Positions 48,917 through 57,387 are shown, counted from the stretch's first letter. The stretch is 64,000 nucleotides of DNA from Salinarimonas sp052380005 (GCA_052380005.1 JBQTCJ010000012.1), one strand, 5' to 3'. Program-made: numbers and translations. Notes: generated by a model not told the origin, from the sequence alone.

Positions 48917-49534
48917 TCAGGCGTTGCCGCCGCCGGTGCCGGCGAAGCGCACGATGTCGAGCATGACCTCGGCGAGCGCCGCCTCGAGCCCCTGCATGGC
49001 CGTGCGGCCCTCGATCGCCGCCACGGGCACGCGGGCGGTGAACACCCGCGCGGCCCCGACGCGCCCGTTCGCCTCGGACACCGCACGCACGGCGATCTCG
49101 ACCACGGCCTCGCGCGCGGTGACGTCGACCCAGAAGGTGCGGATCGAGGAGTTGAGCTGCCAGTCGGGCGTGACTCGGTCGCCCGGGCGGGCGACGCCGC
49201 CGAGCCGGCTCGCGTTCTCGAACGTCTCGACGAGGCGCGTCTGGACGAGGGCGGGGAGCTGGTCGGCGTATTGGACGCCGGGGAGGTAGGACAGCGCCCC
49301 GTCGGGCTCGCGCACGACGACGCGCTCCGTGGAGTAGAGCTCGATGGCCGAGGGCTCGACCACGAGGACGAGGCCCGGCAGCCGCATCGGTGCCGAGATC
49401 CGCTCCGCCGGCGCGGCGAGCCCGTAGGTCACGAGCGCGGGCGCGGAGGCGCATCCGCCGAGCAGGGCGACGGACCCCAGCGCCAGCGCGGCGGCCAGGA
49501 TCCGCCCGCGTCCCTCGTGTCGTGTTCCGCTCAT
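48917..49534 (-). CDS. ABC-type transport auxiliary lipoprotein (Mla/PqiC-like)
   Basis: A 205-residue lipoprotein. The signal ends in the lipobox LGGCAS (cysteine near residue 28), and the mature domain, with YGLAAPAERI, then PSAIELYSTERVVVREPDGA and SYLPGVQYADQLPALVQTRL, is the DUF330/PqiC-type fold. It is the last gene of the MCE lipid-transport operon and is probably its outer-membrane-side partner. Confidence 0.85.
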   Translation of the reverse strand: MSGTRHEGRGRILAAALALGSVALLGGCASAPALVTYGLAAPAERISAPMRLPGLVLVVEPSAIELYSTERVVVREPDGALSYLPGVQYADQLPALVQTRLVETFENASRLGGVARPGDRVTPDWQLNSSIRTFWVDVTAREAVVEIAVRAVSEANGRVGAARVFTARVPVAAIEGRTAMQGLEAALAEVMLDIVRFAGTGGGNA

Positions 49535-49589
49535 CGCTTCACGCCCCCCGAAAACTCGACGCCATCCGAATACGAACCGAGCCGGCGGG

Positions 49590-51839
49590 TCAACGCCGGC
49601 CCTGGTACTCGCGCACGCCCCCGCCGCCGTCGCCGCCGAAGATCACCTGCGACGGGTCGCGCTCGAACGAGCGCACGGCCCGGCCGATGTCCTCGAGCGC
49701 GCGTCGGCCCTCCTCGGCGAGCCCCCGCACCTCCTGGATGCCGGTGCCGGTGAAGCTGCCGATGTTGTCGGTCAGCGCCTGCGTGCGCACGTCGAGGTTC
49801 TCCGCGAGCACCCGGATCGCGGCGGCCGCCTCGCGGATCTCGTCGAACAGCGCCTCGCCCTCGTCGCCCGCCGCGGTGCCGAGGAAGTCCTCGGCGGCCT
49901 GGAGCACGCGGTCGACCCGCCCGGCGGAGGCCTCGAGCTGCTCGGAGATCGAGACGGCGTTGGCGATGACCTGGTCGACCTCCTCCGAGTTCGCGTCCAG
50001 CGTCTGCGAGAAGCTCTCGACGTTGGCGATGACCCGCTCGATGCGCTCCGAATCGATCGCCTGCGCGATGCGGCCGATCTCCTCCAGCGCGAGGGTGACG
50101 TTCTCGCGGTTGTCGGCGAGGGTCTGCGAGAAGGCGCGGGCGTTCTCGACCGTCGCCGAGACGGCGGCCGGGTCGACGGCGCCGACGAGCGTCTCCACCC
50201 GGTCGATGGCGCCGTCGAGCCGCGTCGAGGTCTGCGCGAGCGTCTGCGTCAGGCTCTCCGCGTTGGCGATCACGCGGTCCACCGCCTCGCGATTGGTCGC
50301 CAGCGTCTGCGAGAAGGCCTCGACGTTGCCGAGCGTGGACTGCACCACGGCCGGGTCGATCGCCGCGGCGATCTCGCGCGCCTCCGCCAGGGTGGCGGCG
50401 AGGTCGGCGCGGGTGTCCGCCAGCATCTGCGAGAACACGCGGGCGTTCTCCAGCGTGGCGGCGACGGTCTGCGGATCGACCGCCGCGACGAGCGCGTCCA
50501 CCCGCCCGACCGTGCCGTCGAGGCGCGCGGCGGTCCCCTCCAGCGTCTGCGTCAGCGAGCGAGCGTTGGCGATGACGGCCTCGACCTCCCCACGGTTCTC
50601 GGCGAGGGTCTGCGAGAAGGCCTCGACGTTGGCGAGCGTCGTCTCGACGCGCGCCGGGTCCACCGCGGCAACGAGCCCGTCTATGCCGTCGAGCGTGGTC
50701 TGCAGCGTCTCGGAGGCCGAGGTGAGGCGCGTCGTCAGCTCCGCCGCCTGGCTCAGCACGCGGTCGATGTTGTCGCGGTTGGCGGCGACCGTCTCCGAGA
50801 CGCCCTCGACGTTGGAGAGCGTCGCGTCGAGCCGCTCGGAGGAGCGCGCCAGCGTCTCGGTGAGGCTCGCGGCGTCCTCGATCACGGCGGCGACCGTCTC
50901 GCGGTTGTCGGCGAGCGTCTGCGAGAAGGCGCGCACGTTGACCACGGTGGCGTCGAGCGCCTCGGCGTCGAGCGCGGCGACGAAGGTGCGCACGTCCGCC
51001 ACCGTCGCCTCGACGCTCGCTGCGGTCTCGTTCAGTCGCGAGACGAGGGCGGCCGCGTCCTCGAAGGCCTGCGCCACCTGTGCCTCGGAATCGGCCAGCG
51101 TCTGCGTGAAGGTCGCGACGTTCTCGACCGAGCGCGCCACGCTCTCGGGATCGATCGCGGCGACGATGTCGTTGACATTGCGGGAGAGCTCGTCGAGCGA
51201 ATCGGCGAGCGGCCCGATGCGGCCCGCCGCCTCGCCCACCTGCTCGAGGAAGCGGTCGATCGCCGGCGCGTTCTCGGCGAGCGCGCGGGAGAAGGCCTCG
51301 ACGTTCTGGACGGTGGAGGCGATCGCCTGGTCGTTCTCGGCGACGAGCGTGTCGAAGCGGTCGAAGACGTCCGAGGCGCGCCGGGCGATGTTGCGGGCGC
51401 TCTCGATCAGGTCCTGGAAGTCCGAGGGCTCGGCCATGATGACGGGCGGCCCGGGCTCCGCATGCGGAAGGAGCGGCTCGGCCTGCGCGCTGCCGCCGGA
51501 CAGCGCCACGGACGCGATGCCGGTCAGGCCCTGGAACTCGAGCCGCGCGGTGGTGTCCTGGCGCAGCGGTACCGACGGGTCGACGGTCACGTCCGCGACG
51601 ACGCGGCTCGGGCTGTCATCGGCGATGGCGAGGTTCGTCACCTCGCCGACCCGGATGCCGTTGAAGTTCACCGGCGCGCCCCGCGAGAGGCCGGCCACCG
51701 AGCCCTCGAAGACGATGCGCACCTGCGCGCGCGCGCCCGCGCTCTCGCTCACCGCGAACCAGTAGACGAACAGGAACGCCGCGGCGACGACGAGGAGGGT
51801 GAAGAGCCCGATGATGGCGTAGTTCGCACGCGTTTCCAT
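49590..51839 (-). CDS. mlaD: MCE-family lipid transport protein with an expanded heptad-phased repeat region
   Basis: A 749-residue substrate-binding subunit. One N-terminal membrane helix (about 8-29, AIIGLFTLLVVAAAFLFVYW) is followed by a single MCE domain (about 38-120, with FEGSVAGLSRGAPVNFNGIR and TARLEFQGLTGIASVALSG). From about residue 135 to 690 the protein consists of repeats of about 61 and 40 residues, each containing a variant of NVEAFSQTLAENR and often a segment like VIANAESLTQTL. The two lengths differ by 21, that is three heptads, which suggests one long coiled coil. Bacterial MlaD is usually 180-350 residues, so this protein has a very long periplasmic helical stalk. Operon member with mlaE and mlaF. 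Confidence 0.9.
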   Translation of the reverse strand: METRANYAIIGLFTLLVVAAAFLFVYWFAVSESAGARAQVRIVFEGSVAGLSRGAPVNFNGIRVGEVTNLAIADDSPSRVVADVTVDPSVPLRQDTTARLEFQGLTGIASVALSGGSAQAEPLLPHAEPGPPVIMAEPSDFQDLIESARNIARRASDVFDRFDTLVAENDQAIASTVQNVEAFSRALAENAPAIDRFLEQVGEAAGRIGPLADSLDELSRNVNDIVAAIDPESVARSVENVATFTQTLADSEAQVAQAFEDAAALVSRLNETAASVEATVADVRTFVAALDAEALDATVVNVRAFSQTLADNRETVAAVIEDAASLTETLARSSERLDATLSNVEGVSETVAANRDNIDRVLSQAAELTTRLTSASETLQTTLDGIDGLVAAVDPARVETTLANVEAFSQTLAENRGEVEAVIANARSLTQTLEGTAARLDGTVGRVDALVAAVDPQTVAATLENARVFSQMLADTRADLAATLAEAREIAAAIDPAVVQSTLGNVEAFSQTLATNREAVDRVIANAESLTQTLAQTSTRLDGAIDRVETLVGAVDPAAVSATVENARAFSQTLADNRENVTLALEEIGRIAQAIDSERIERVIANVESFSQTLDANSEEVDQVIANAVSISEQLEASAGRVDRVLQAAEDFLGTAAGDEGEALFDEIREAAAAIRVLAENLDVRTQALTDNIGSFTGTGIQEVRGLAEEGRRALEDIGRAVRSFERDPSQVIFGGDGGGGVREYQGRR

Positions 51840-51848
51840 GATCGTCCC

Positions 51849-52661
51849 TCACGCGCTCTCGGATGCGACCGCGCGCGCGCGCTTGCCGTGGAAGTAGGAT
51901 CGCAGCCACGGATGCTCCGAGGCCAGCATGGTCTCGATCGGCCCCTCGGCGATGACCCGCTGCTCGGCGAGCGCCGCGATCCGGTCGCAGACCGTGAACA
52001 GGCTGTCGAGGTCGTGGGTGACCATGTACACGGTCAGGCCCAGCGTGTCGCGCAGGGTCGCGATCAGCTCGTCGAAGTCCGCCGCGCCGATCGGGTCGAG
52101 ACCCGAGGTCGGCTCGTCGAGGAAGACGATGTCCGGGTCGAGCGCCAACGCCCGGGCGAGCGCCGCGCGCTTGATCATGCCGCCCGACAGCTCCGAGGGA
52201 AACTTGTCGGCGGCGTCGGGCTTGAGGCCGACCATCTCGATCTTGAGCATGGCGAGATCGTCCATCATCGCCTGCGACATCTCGCGGTGCTCGCGCATCG
52301 GCATCTGGACGTTCTGCTTGACGGTCAGGCCGGAGAACAGCGCCCCGTTCTGGAAGAGCACGCCCCAGCGGGTCTCCATCGCCTGGCGATCGCGCGCCGA
52401 GAGCCCCGCGCGGTCCCGCCCGAAGATCTCGATCGAGCCGGCGCGCGTGGGCAGGAGCCCGAGGATCGCGCGCGTCAGCACGGACTTGCCGGTGCCCGAG
52501 CCGCCGACGAAGCCGAGGATCTCGCCGCGATAGACGTCGAGGTCGAGGTCACGGAAGATCGTCTTCTCGCCGAAGCCGACCTCGAGCCCGCGCACGCGGA
52601 TGATGCGCTCGTGGCCTGCCGGCGGAGGGGCGAGGTCGTCGATGCGGCGAGGCTCGTCCAT
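51849..52661 (-). CDS. mlaF: ABC transporter ATP-binding protein (MlaF type)
   Basis: A 270-residue ATPase. Walker A is GGSGTGKSVLTRAI, the Q-loop is LFQNGALF, the signature is LSGGMIKRAALARAL, Walker B is PDIVFLDEPTSGLDPIGAAD, and the switch His is in TVYMVTHDLDSLF. The GMIKR signature is typical for MlaF. It lies 4 bp downstream of mlaE and 9 bp upstream of the MCE gene. It energises lipid movement between the membranes. Confidence 0.94.
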   Translation of the reverse strand: MDEPRRIDDLAPPPAGHERIIRVRGLEVGFGEKTIFRDLDLDVYRGEILGFVGGSGTGKSVLTRAILGLLPTRAGSIEIFGRDRAGLSARDRQAMETRWGVLFQNGALFSGLTVKQNVQMPMREHREMSQAMMDDLAMLKIEMVGLKPDAADKFPSELSGGMIKRAALARALALDPDIVFLDEPTSGLDPIGAADFDELIATLRDTLGLTVYMVTHDLDSLFTVCDRIAALAEQRVIAEGPIETMLASEHPWLRSYFHGKRARAVASESA

Positions 52662-52665
52662 GGGG

Positions 52666-53901
52666 TCAGAAGTCCAGCGCGGCGAAGAACATGGCGAACA
52701 GACCGTCGAGGACGATCACCATGAAGATGGCCTTCACCACGGACGCGGTCACGTGCTGCCCGAGCGATTCGGCCGAGCCCTTGACCGCGAGTCCCTCGAT
52801 GCAGGCGATGATGCCGATGATCAGCGCCATGAACGGTGCCTTGATCAGGCCCACCAGGAAGGTCGACAGGTCGATCGCCTCGCGCAGCCGGGCGACGAAG
52901 ACGTCGGGCGCGACGTCGCCGTAGACCCACGCCACGAGCCCGCCGCCGAGGATCGCCGACATCGAGGCGCAGAAGGCGAGCAGCGGCAGGCCGATGACGA
53001 GCCCCAGCAGCCGCGGTACGACGAGGACCTCGATGGGGTCGAGGCCCATCACGCGCAGCGCGTCGATCTCCTCGCGCATCTTCATCGCGCCGATCTCGGC
53101 GGTGAAGGCGGAGCCCGAGCGGCCTGCGACCATGATCGCCGACAGGAGCACGCCCAGCTCGCGCAGGACCAGGATGCCGATCAGGTCGACGGCGAAGGTC
53201 GCGGCGCCGAACTGGCGCAGCTGGAAGATGCCCTGCTGGGCGATGATCGCGCCCACCACGAAGGAGATGAGCAGGATGATGGGAAGGCCGCGCAGGGCGA
53301 TCTGGTCGATCTGGTTGACGAGCGAGGTACCGCGAAAGCGCCACGGCCTCGCGGCGACCCGCAGGAGCGCCATCATCACCTCGCCCAGGAAGACGATGCC
53401 CGAGACGAGGTCGCGCCCCGCCTCCGTCATCACCTGACCCACCTGGACGAGGAAATCCACGAACGGGGAGGTGCGCGCCTGCTCGGGCAGGTCCAGCCCG
53501 GCGCGGGCGACCTCCGCGAGCAGCGTGGCGTGCCGGTCGCTCGCCCCGCGCAGGACGGGCTCGGCGCCGGCCGCGGCCATGGCGCGCCGGGCCCTCTCGA
53601 TCGCGACGGCGCCTGCCGTGTCGAGGCGGCCGAGGTTCGCGAGGTCGAGCGTCGTCGTTCCCTTGGACGCGGCGGTGTCGACGATGGTGTGCGCGACGCG
53701 CTCGAGCGTGGTGCCGAACTCGGCCGTCCAGTCCCCCGACAGGGCGAGCGCACCCGAGGCGGCGTCCGCCTGCGGAGCCGGCCGGCGCTCCTCCTCGGGA
53801 GCCGTCGCCTGGGGCGCGACGCTTCGGGGTGGGTCGCTCCGGGGCGCGTCGGTCGCGGACACGTGGGCTCGACCCGTCATTCGCCAATACGCATGGTGCA
53901 T
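52666..53901 (-). CDS. mlaE: MlaE-type ABC permease with a fused STAS domain
   Basis: A protein of up to 411 residues. The N-terminal part has a STAS domain (about 55-145, LSGDWTAEFGTTLERVAHTI then LDLANLGRLDTAGAVAIERA), equivalent to MlaB, followed by an MlaE permease with GTSLVNQIDQIALRGLPIIL, VGAIIAQQGIFQLRQFGA, RSGSAFTAEIGAMKMREEID and GDVAPDVFVARLREAID. The MlaB-MlaE fusion explains why no separate mlaB is present. The start is uncertain: ATGs at 53901 and 53880 and a GTG at 53862 are all possible and none has a clear ribosome-binding site. Confidence 0.9.
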   Translation of the reverse strand: MHHAYWRMTGRAHVSATDAPRSDPPRSVAPQATAPEEERRPAPQADAASGALALSGDWTAEFGTTLERVAHTIVDTAASKGTTTLDLANLGRLDTAGAVAIERARRAMAAAGAEPVLRGASDRHATLLAEVARAGLDLPEQARTSPFVDFLVQVGQVMTEAGRDLVSGIVFLGEVMMALLRVAARPWRFRGTSLVNQIDQIALRGLPIILLISFVVGAIIAQQGIFQLRQFGAATFAVDLIGILVLRELGVLLSAIMVAGRSGSAFTAEIGAMKMREEIDALRVMGLDPIEVLVVPRLLGLVIGLPLLAFCASMSAILGGGLVAWVYGDVAPDVFVARLREAIDLSTFLVGLIKAPFMALIIGIIACIEGLAVKGSAESLGQHVTASVVKAIFMVIVLDGLFAMFFAALDF

Positions 53902-53957
53902 GGGTGATAGCGCGTACGGGCTTCCCGAGTCGAGGCCGGCCGGTCTATTCCTGTGGC

Positions 53958-54947
53958 ATGATGCACCGAAGCCTCACCGTCGCCGCCGAAGCCTTCCCCA
54001 TCGCCGGCCGTTTCACCATCTCCCGCGGATCGCGCACGGAAGCGGTCGTCGTCCTCGTCACCCTCGCCGAGGGCGGGGCGATCGGCCGCGGCGAATGCGT
54101 GCCCTACGCCCGTTACGGCGAGAGCGTTGAGGGCGTCGTCGCGCAGATCGAGTCCGTTCGCGCGGCGCTCGAGGGCGGCATGAGCCGCGAGGCGCTGCAG
54201 GACGCGCTTCCCGCCGGAGCAGCGCGCAACGCCGTCGACTGCGCGCTGTGGGACCTCGACGCGAAGCGTTCGGGGGTGCCGGCCGCCGTCACGGCGGGCG
54301 TCGACCGGCTGCGGCCGGCGACGACCGCCTACACGATCTCGCTCGACACGCCCGAGGCGATGGAGGAGGCCGCCGCCAAGGCGTCCGCGCGGCCGATCCT
54401 CAAGATCAAGCTCGGTGCGCCCGAGGGCGACGCCGCGCGCATCGCCGCGGTGCGCCGCGGCGCGCCGGACGCGACGCTCATCGCCGACGCCAACGAGGGC
54501 TGGAGCGTCGAGACGCTGCCCGCGCTGATGGCCGCGTGCGCCGACGCGGGGTTCGCCCTCGTCGAGCAGCCGCTCCACGCCTCGACGGACGAGGCGCTGC
54601 GCGGCATCGACCGGCCGGTGCCGCTGTGCGCCGACGAGAGCGCCCACGATCGCGCCGGCCTGGAGCGGCTCGTCGGGCTCTACGACCTCGTCAACATCAA
54701 GCTCGACAAGACCGGCGGCCTCACCGAGGCGCTGGCGCTGGCCGAGGCGGCGCAGGCGCGGGGCATGGGGATCTTCGTCGGCTGCATGCTGGCGACCTCG
54801 CTGGCGATGGCACCCGCCATGCTGCTCGCGCCCCGCGCCCGCTTCGTCGACCTCGACGGGCCGCTGCTGCTCGCCCGCGACCGCGAGCCGGCGCTCGTCT
54901 TCGAGGGCTCGCTGGTGCATCCGCCGGAGCGGGCGCTCTGGGGCTGA
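53958..54947 (+). CDS. dgcA: Enolase-superfamily dipeptide epimerase / N-acetyl-D-Glu racemase
   Basis: A 329-residue muconate-lactonising-subgroup enzyme. The N-terminal capping domain has FTISRGSRTEAVVVLVTLAE and GRGECVPYARYGESVEGVVA; the barrel has LKIKLGAPEGDAARIAAVRR (catalytic KxK), IADANEGWSVETLPALM, LCADESAHDRAGLERLVGLY, and NIKLDKTGGLTEALALAEAA (second lysine). These fit L-Ala-D/L-Glu epimerases and DgcA. The two activities cannot be separated from sequence alone. It is divergent from mlaE. Confidence 0.85.
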   Translation: MMHRSLTVAAEAFPIAGRFTISRGSRTEAVVVLVTLAEGGAIGRGECVPYARYGESVEGVVAQIESVRAALEGGMSREALQDALPAGAARNAVDCALWDLDAKRSGVPAAVTAGVDRLRPATTAYTISLDTPEAMEEAAAKASARPILKIKLGAPEGDAARIAAVRRGAPDATLIADANEGWSVETLPALMAACADAGFALVEQPLHASTDEALRGIDRPVPLCADESAHDRAGLERLVGLYDLVNIKLDKTGGLTEALALAEAAQARGMGIFVGCMLATSLAMAPAMLLAPRARFVDLDGPLLLARDREPALVFEGSLVHPPERALWG

Positions 54948-55186
54948 GAGGTCGCCCGCGACGCCTCCGGAGGCCGCCGCCGCCTCCCCGGAGGCGAGGA
55001 CGGAGGCCGAAGGCCGGAGGGCGGGGAGGACGGCGGGCGGCGTGACCAGCCGTCGAACGGCCCCACCGTCCGCGCTCCGCGCGGACTCCTCCCCGCCGGG
55101 GAGGAAGCCGCGCGAGGCGCCTTGCGGATCGTGGCGCGCGTCGCTCTTATGGGCGCCAACCACGAGAGATCGCGAGGAGACGCCCG
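54948..55186. repeat. GC-rich palindromic intergenic region
   Basis: This 239-bp gap holds several short dyads (GCCTCC/GGAGGC, GGCCGAAGGCC, CCGCGCTCCGCGCGG and TCCCCGCCGGGGA) but no supported gene. It resembles the repeat nest at 24552-25097 in style and may contain related elements. Confidence 0.45.
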
Positions 55187-56416
55187 ATGAGCGAGTTCTA
55201 CGACGCGCGCGACACGCGCGACCCCGCCGCGCGCGAGGCCGACCTGTTCGCCCGCCTGCCCGGCGTGATCGAGGCGGCGCTGCGCGCGCCGGGCTGGCAG
55301 GCGCATCTCGGCCATGTCGACTGCGCCGCGGTGACGAGCCGCGAGGCGCTCGCGCGGCTCCCCGTGCTGCGCAAGTCGGACCTGCCGCGCCTGCAGAAGG
55401 AGAGCCCGCCCTTCGGCGGCTTCCTGCCGGACGGCACCCACGGCCTGCCGCACCTCTTCACCTCGCCCGGCCCGATCTACGAGCCGGAAGGGGAGGGGGC
55501 GGACCCCTGGCGCGCCGCCCGCGGGCTCCACGCCATCGGCCTGCGCCCGGGCGACATCGTGCTCAACACCTTCTCGTACCACCTGACACCCGGCGGCTTC
55601 ATCATGGATTCGGGCGCCCGCGCGCTCGGCTGCTCCGTCATTCCGGCCGGGCCCGGCAACACGGAGGCGCAGCTCGACCTGATCGAGACCCTGCGCCCCG
55701 TCGCCTATGCCGGCACGCCCGACTTCCTCAAGATCCTGCTCGACGCCGCCGCCGAGAAGGGTCGCGACGTCTCCTCCATCACGAAGGCGGTCGTCTCCGG
55801 CGCGGCCTTCCCGAAATCCCTGCAGGCGGAGCTCGCCGGCCGGGGCGTCGTCGCGCGCCAGGCCTTCGCCACGGCCGACATCGGCTTCATCGCCTACGAG
55901 ACGTCGGGCGGGGAGGGGATGGTCGTCAACGAGGACGTCATCCTCGAGATCGTCGGGCCCGACGGCCTGCCCGTGCCGCCCGGCGAGGCCGGCGAGATCG
56001 TGGTGACGACGCTCGAGCCCCGCCATCCGGTGATCCGCCTGGCGCTCGGCGACCTCACAGCCGCGCTCCCCGCGCCGAGCCCGTGCGGCCGCACCGCCAT
56101 GCGGATCAAGGGCTGGATGGGCCGCGCCGACCAGACGACGAAGATCAAGGGCATGTTCGTGCGGCCCGAGCAGGTCGCCGAGATCGTCCGTCGCCATCCG
56201 GAGATCGAGAAGGCCCGCCTCGTGGTGCGCCGCGCCGGCGAGAGCGACGCGATGACGCTCGACGCGGAGACGGCGCAGGCGACGCCGGCGCTGAGGCAGG
56301 CACTCGAGGAAACCGTGCGCGCGGTGCTCAAGCTGCGCGGCGAGGTCGCCCTCGTCGCCCCAGGCAGCCTGCCGCAGGACGGCAAGGTGATCGCCGACGA
56401 GCGCCCGATCGGGTGA
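55187..56416 (+). CDS. Phenylacetate-CoA ligase-like AMP-binding protein
   Basis: A 409-residue adenylate-forming protein of the PaaK group. RLPVLRKSDLPRLQKESPPF GGF-type N-terminus, then LFTSPGPIYEPEG at the place of the TSGTTG-like P-loop, GDIVLNTFSYHLTPGGFIMD, VVSGAAFPKSLQAEL and the C-terminal MGRADQTTKIKGMFVRPEQV. The P-loop lacks the threonine-glycine-rich consensus, and residue-level activity is uncertain. Aromatic or fatty acid activation is the general reaction. The ATG at 55187 follows a GAGGAG site. Confidence 0.8.
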   Translation: MSEFYDARDTRDPAAREADLFARLPGVIEAALRAPGWQAHLGHVDCAAVTSREALARLPVLRKSDLPRLQKESPPFGGFLPDGTHGLPHLFTSPGPIYEPEGEGADPWRAARGLHAIGLRPGDIVLNTFSYHLTPGGFIMDSGARALGCSVIPAGPGNTEAQLDLIETLRPVAYAGTPDFLKILLDAAAEKGRDVSSITKAVVSGAAFPKSLQAELAGRGVVARQAFATADIGFIAYETSGGEGMVVNEDVILEIVGPDGLPVPPGEAGEIVVTTLEPRHPVIRLALGDLTAALPAPSPCGRTAMRIKGWMGRADQTTKIKGMFVRPEQVAEIVRRHPEIEKARLVVRRAGESDAMTLDAETAQATPALRQALEETVRAVLKLRGEVALVAPGSLPQDGKVIADERPIG

Positions 56417-56470
56417 CCATCGAGGCGGCGACTGCCCGATCTTCGAGCGCAGAAAGCGCCACGAACCCCC

Positions 56471-56499
56471 TTTCCGCTCGGCGATTCGCCGCCTATCAT
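56471..56499 (+). promoter_or_regulatory. Possible promoter of the small structured transcript
   Basis: TTTCCG (56471-56476) and TATCAT (56494-56499) are 17 bp apart. A start near 56506 would place the ribosome-binding site about 15 nt into the transcript. Confidence 0.4.
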
Positions 56500-56535
56500 C
56501 CTCCTCGTCGTAACCAAGCGAAAGGAGGTGATCCA

Positions 56536-56580
56536 GTGTCTCTTTGTCAGCGCTGTCACCTCGCCGGGGCTGCCCGCTGA
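56536..56580 (+). CDS. 14-residue peptide behind a 17-nt Shine-Dalgarno sequence
   Basis: GTG-initiated frame for the peptide MSLCQRCHLAGAAR, ending in TGA. It has a CxxC motif. The preceding bases GAAAGGAGGTGATCCAG (56520-56536) are complementary to the entire 3' end of 16S rRNA (CTGGATCACCTCCTTTC). Such length is exceptional and the spacing to GTG is normal, which argues that the frame is really translated. Codons 7-9 (TGT CAC CTC) contain TCACCTC, a mimic of the anti-Shine-Dalgarno sequence that can close the ribosome-binding site. Function unknown. Confidence 0.5.
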   Translation: MSLCQRCHLAGAAR

Positions 56581-56648
56581 GGTCTTCGGACCCCGACTGG
56601 CCTCACGCGTGAGCACCTCGGTGCTTAGCACGGCGAGACATCGTAGAG

Positions 56649-56684
56649 CCCGCCGGGAGGGAGACCCCCCGGCGGGTTCGTCGT
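56649..56684 (+). terminator. Rho-independent terminator of the small transcript
   Basis: Arms CCCGCCGGG (56649-56657) and CCCGGCGGG (56668-56676) are perfectly paired and are followed by TTCGTCGTTT. The nearest gene downstream lies on the other strand. Confidence 0.85.
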
Positions 56685-56779
56685 TTCGGAAATTCGGGTG
56701 TCGAGACGAGTCGTCTCGTCGAACAGGCTGCTGTTCGCGCGATTGTCGGGGTGCGCGCCGCCGTCGGCGCCCCCGCGGG

Positions 56780-57127
56780 TCAGTCGTACCGCCGCTCGAA
56801 AGCGACGACGGTCCCGTCGGCGCGGGTCAGGGTGCGGGCGTAGATCTCGCGTGGGCCCAGGCCGTCGTCCACGAAGCCGCTCACCGTCACGACCTCCCCG
56901 ACGTCCGCGGGCACCCAGTTCGGTCCGACGTAGACGCGGATCGTGCCGCTCGCGTCGGCGAGGCGGAACTCGTCCTCGTCGGTGATGCGCTCGACCGTGC
57001 CCCGCACGGTCACCATCGTGCCGCGCTGGGCCTCCGCGATGGGCGTGACCGCGACGGGCTGGGCCGCGATCGGGGACGTCACGAGGGGAATGGCGAGTGC
57101 GAGCGCGAGGGCGGCGAGGGTCTTCAC
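56780..57127 (-). CDS. BOF-family (YgiW-like) exported OB-fold protein
   Basis: A 115-residue protein with a signal peptide (KTLAALALALAIPLVTSPIAA) followed by a bacterial OB-fold: GTMVTVRGTVERITDEDEFR, LADASGTIRVYVGPNWVPAD and GEVVTVSGFVDDGLGPREIY. This matches the YgiW/YdeI stress-tolerance family. The start is the GTG at 57127, with an AAGGAG site. It lies downstream of a QseBC-like two-component system, as ygiW adjoins qseBC in E. coli. Confidence 0.82.
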   Translation of the reverse strand: MKTLAALALALAIPLVTSPIAAQPVAVTPIAEAQRGTMVTVRGTVERITDEDEFRLADASGTIRVYVGPNWVPADVGEVVTVSGFVDDGLGPREIYARTLTRADGTVVAFERRYD

Positions 57128-57167
57128 GACGGATCTCCTTGAGAGCGGGGTGGCACCGGCGGCGGGT

Positions 57168-57305
57168 TCAGTCGAAGGCGAGGAGGACGAGGACGCCCAG
57201 CGCCACCGCGCCGGCCGCGAGCCAGGTCTTCGGCACGCGGATCTCCACCTCGCCCGAGAGCCACGCGCCCGCGCGCCGCACATCGATCTTCTCGATCTCC
57301 TTCAT
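57168..57305 (-). CDS. 45-residue single-span membrane peptide
   Basis: ATG at 57305 with a GGAGAG ribosome-binding site, TGA at 57168-57170. The sequence is MKEIEKIDVRRAGAWLSGEV then EIRVPKTWLAAGAVALGVLV and LLAFD: a polar N-terminus and one membrane helix at about residues 28-44. It lies between the kinase gene (stop at 57388) and the BOF gene (start at 57127), with gaps of 82 and 40 bp. I recognise no family. It may modulate the kinase or simply be a co-transcribed membrane peptide. Confidence 0.55.
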   Translation of the reverse strand: MKEIEKIDVRRAGAWLSGEVEIRVPKTWLAAGAVALGVLVLLAFD

Positions 57306-57387
57306 CGCTCTCTCCGTGTTCGGTGGGTCGCCTCGCGACCCGACGAGGCCGTTCTACGCAATTCCCCTGACGGTAGCCTGACGGGCG

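Larger units (their letters stand above)
56506..56685 (+). ncRNA. Candidate structured small transcript with a 14-residue coding sequence
   Basis: Between the proposed promoter and a strong terminator lies about 180 nt with dense secondary structure: a ribosome-binding site that can pair with codons of the peptide (56525-56531 with 56556-56562), a GGUC-UUCG-GACC tetraloop hairpin (56581-56592), CUCA-CGCG-UGAG (56602-56613), AGCAC-CUCG-GUGCU (56612-56625, overlapping the previous one) and the terminator hairpin. No neighbouring gene is downstream on this strand, so it appears to be a unit of its own. I do not recognise a known RNA family. Confidence 0.5.

Noticed and set aside
53958..54947. 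Muconate cycloisomerase call for the enolase-superfamily gene
   Set aside because: No aromatic-degradation genes are adjacent and the sequence fits the dipeptide epimerase/DgcA group better.
56520..56536. Fragment of 16S rRNA on the minus strand
   Set aside because: Only the 17 nt complementary to the 16S 3' end match; the adjoining bases do not. A long ribosome-binding site before a GTG frame explains it better.
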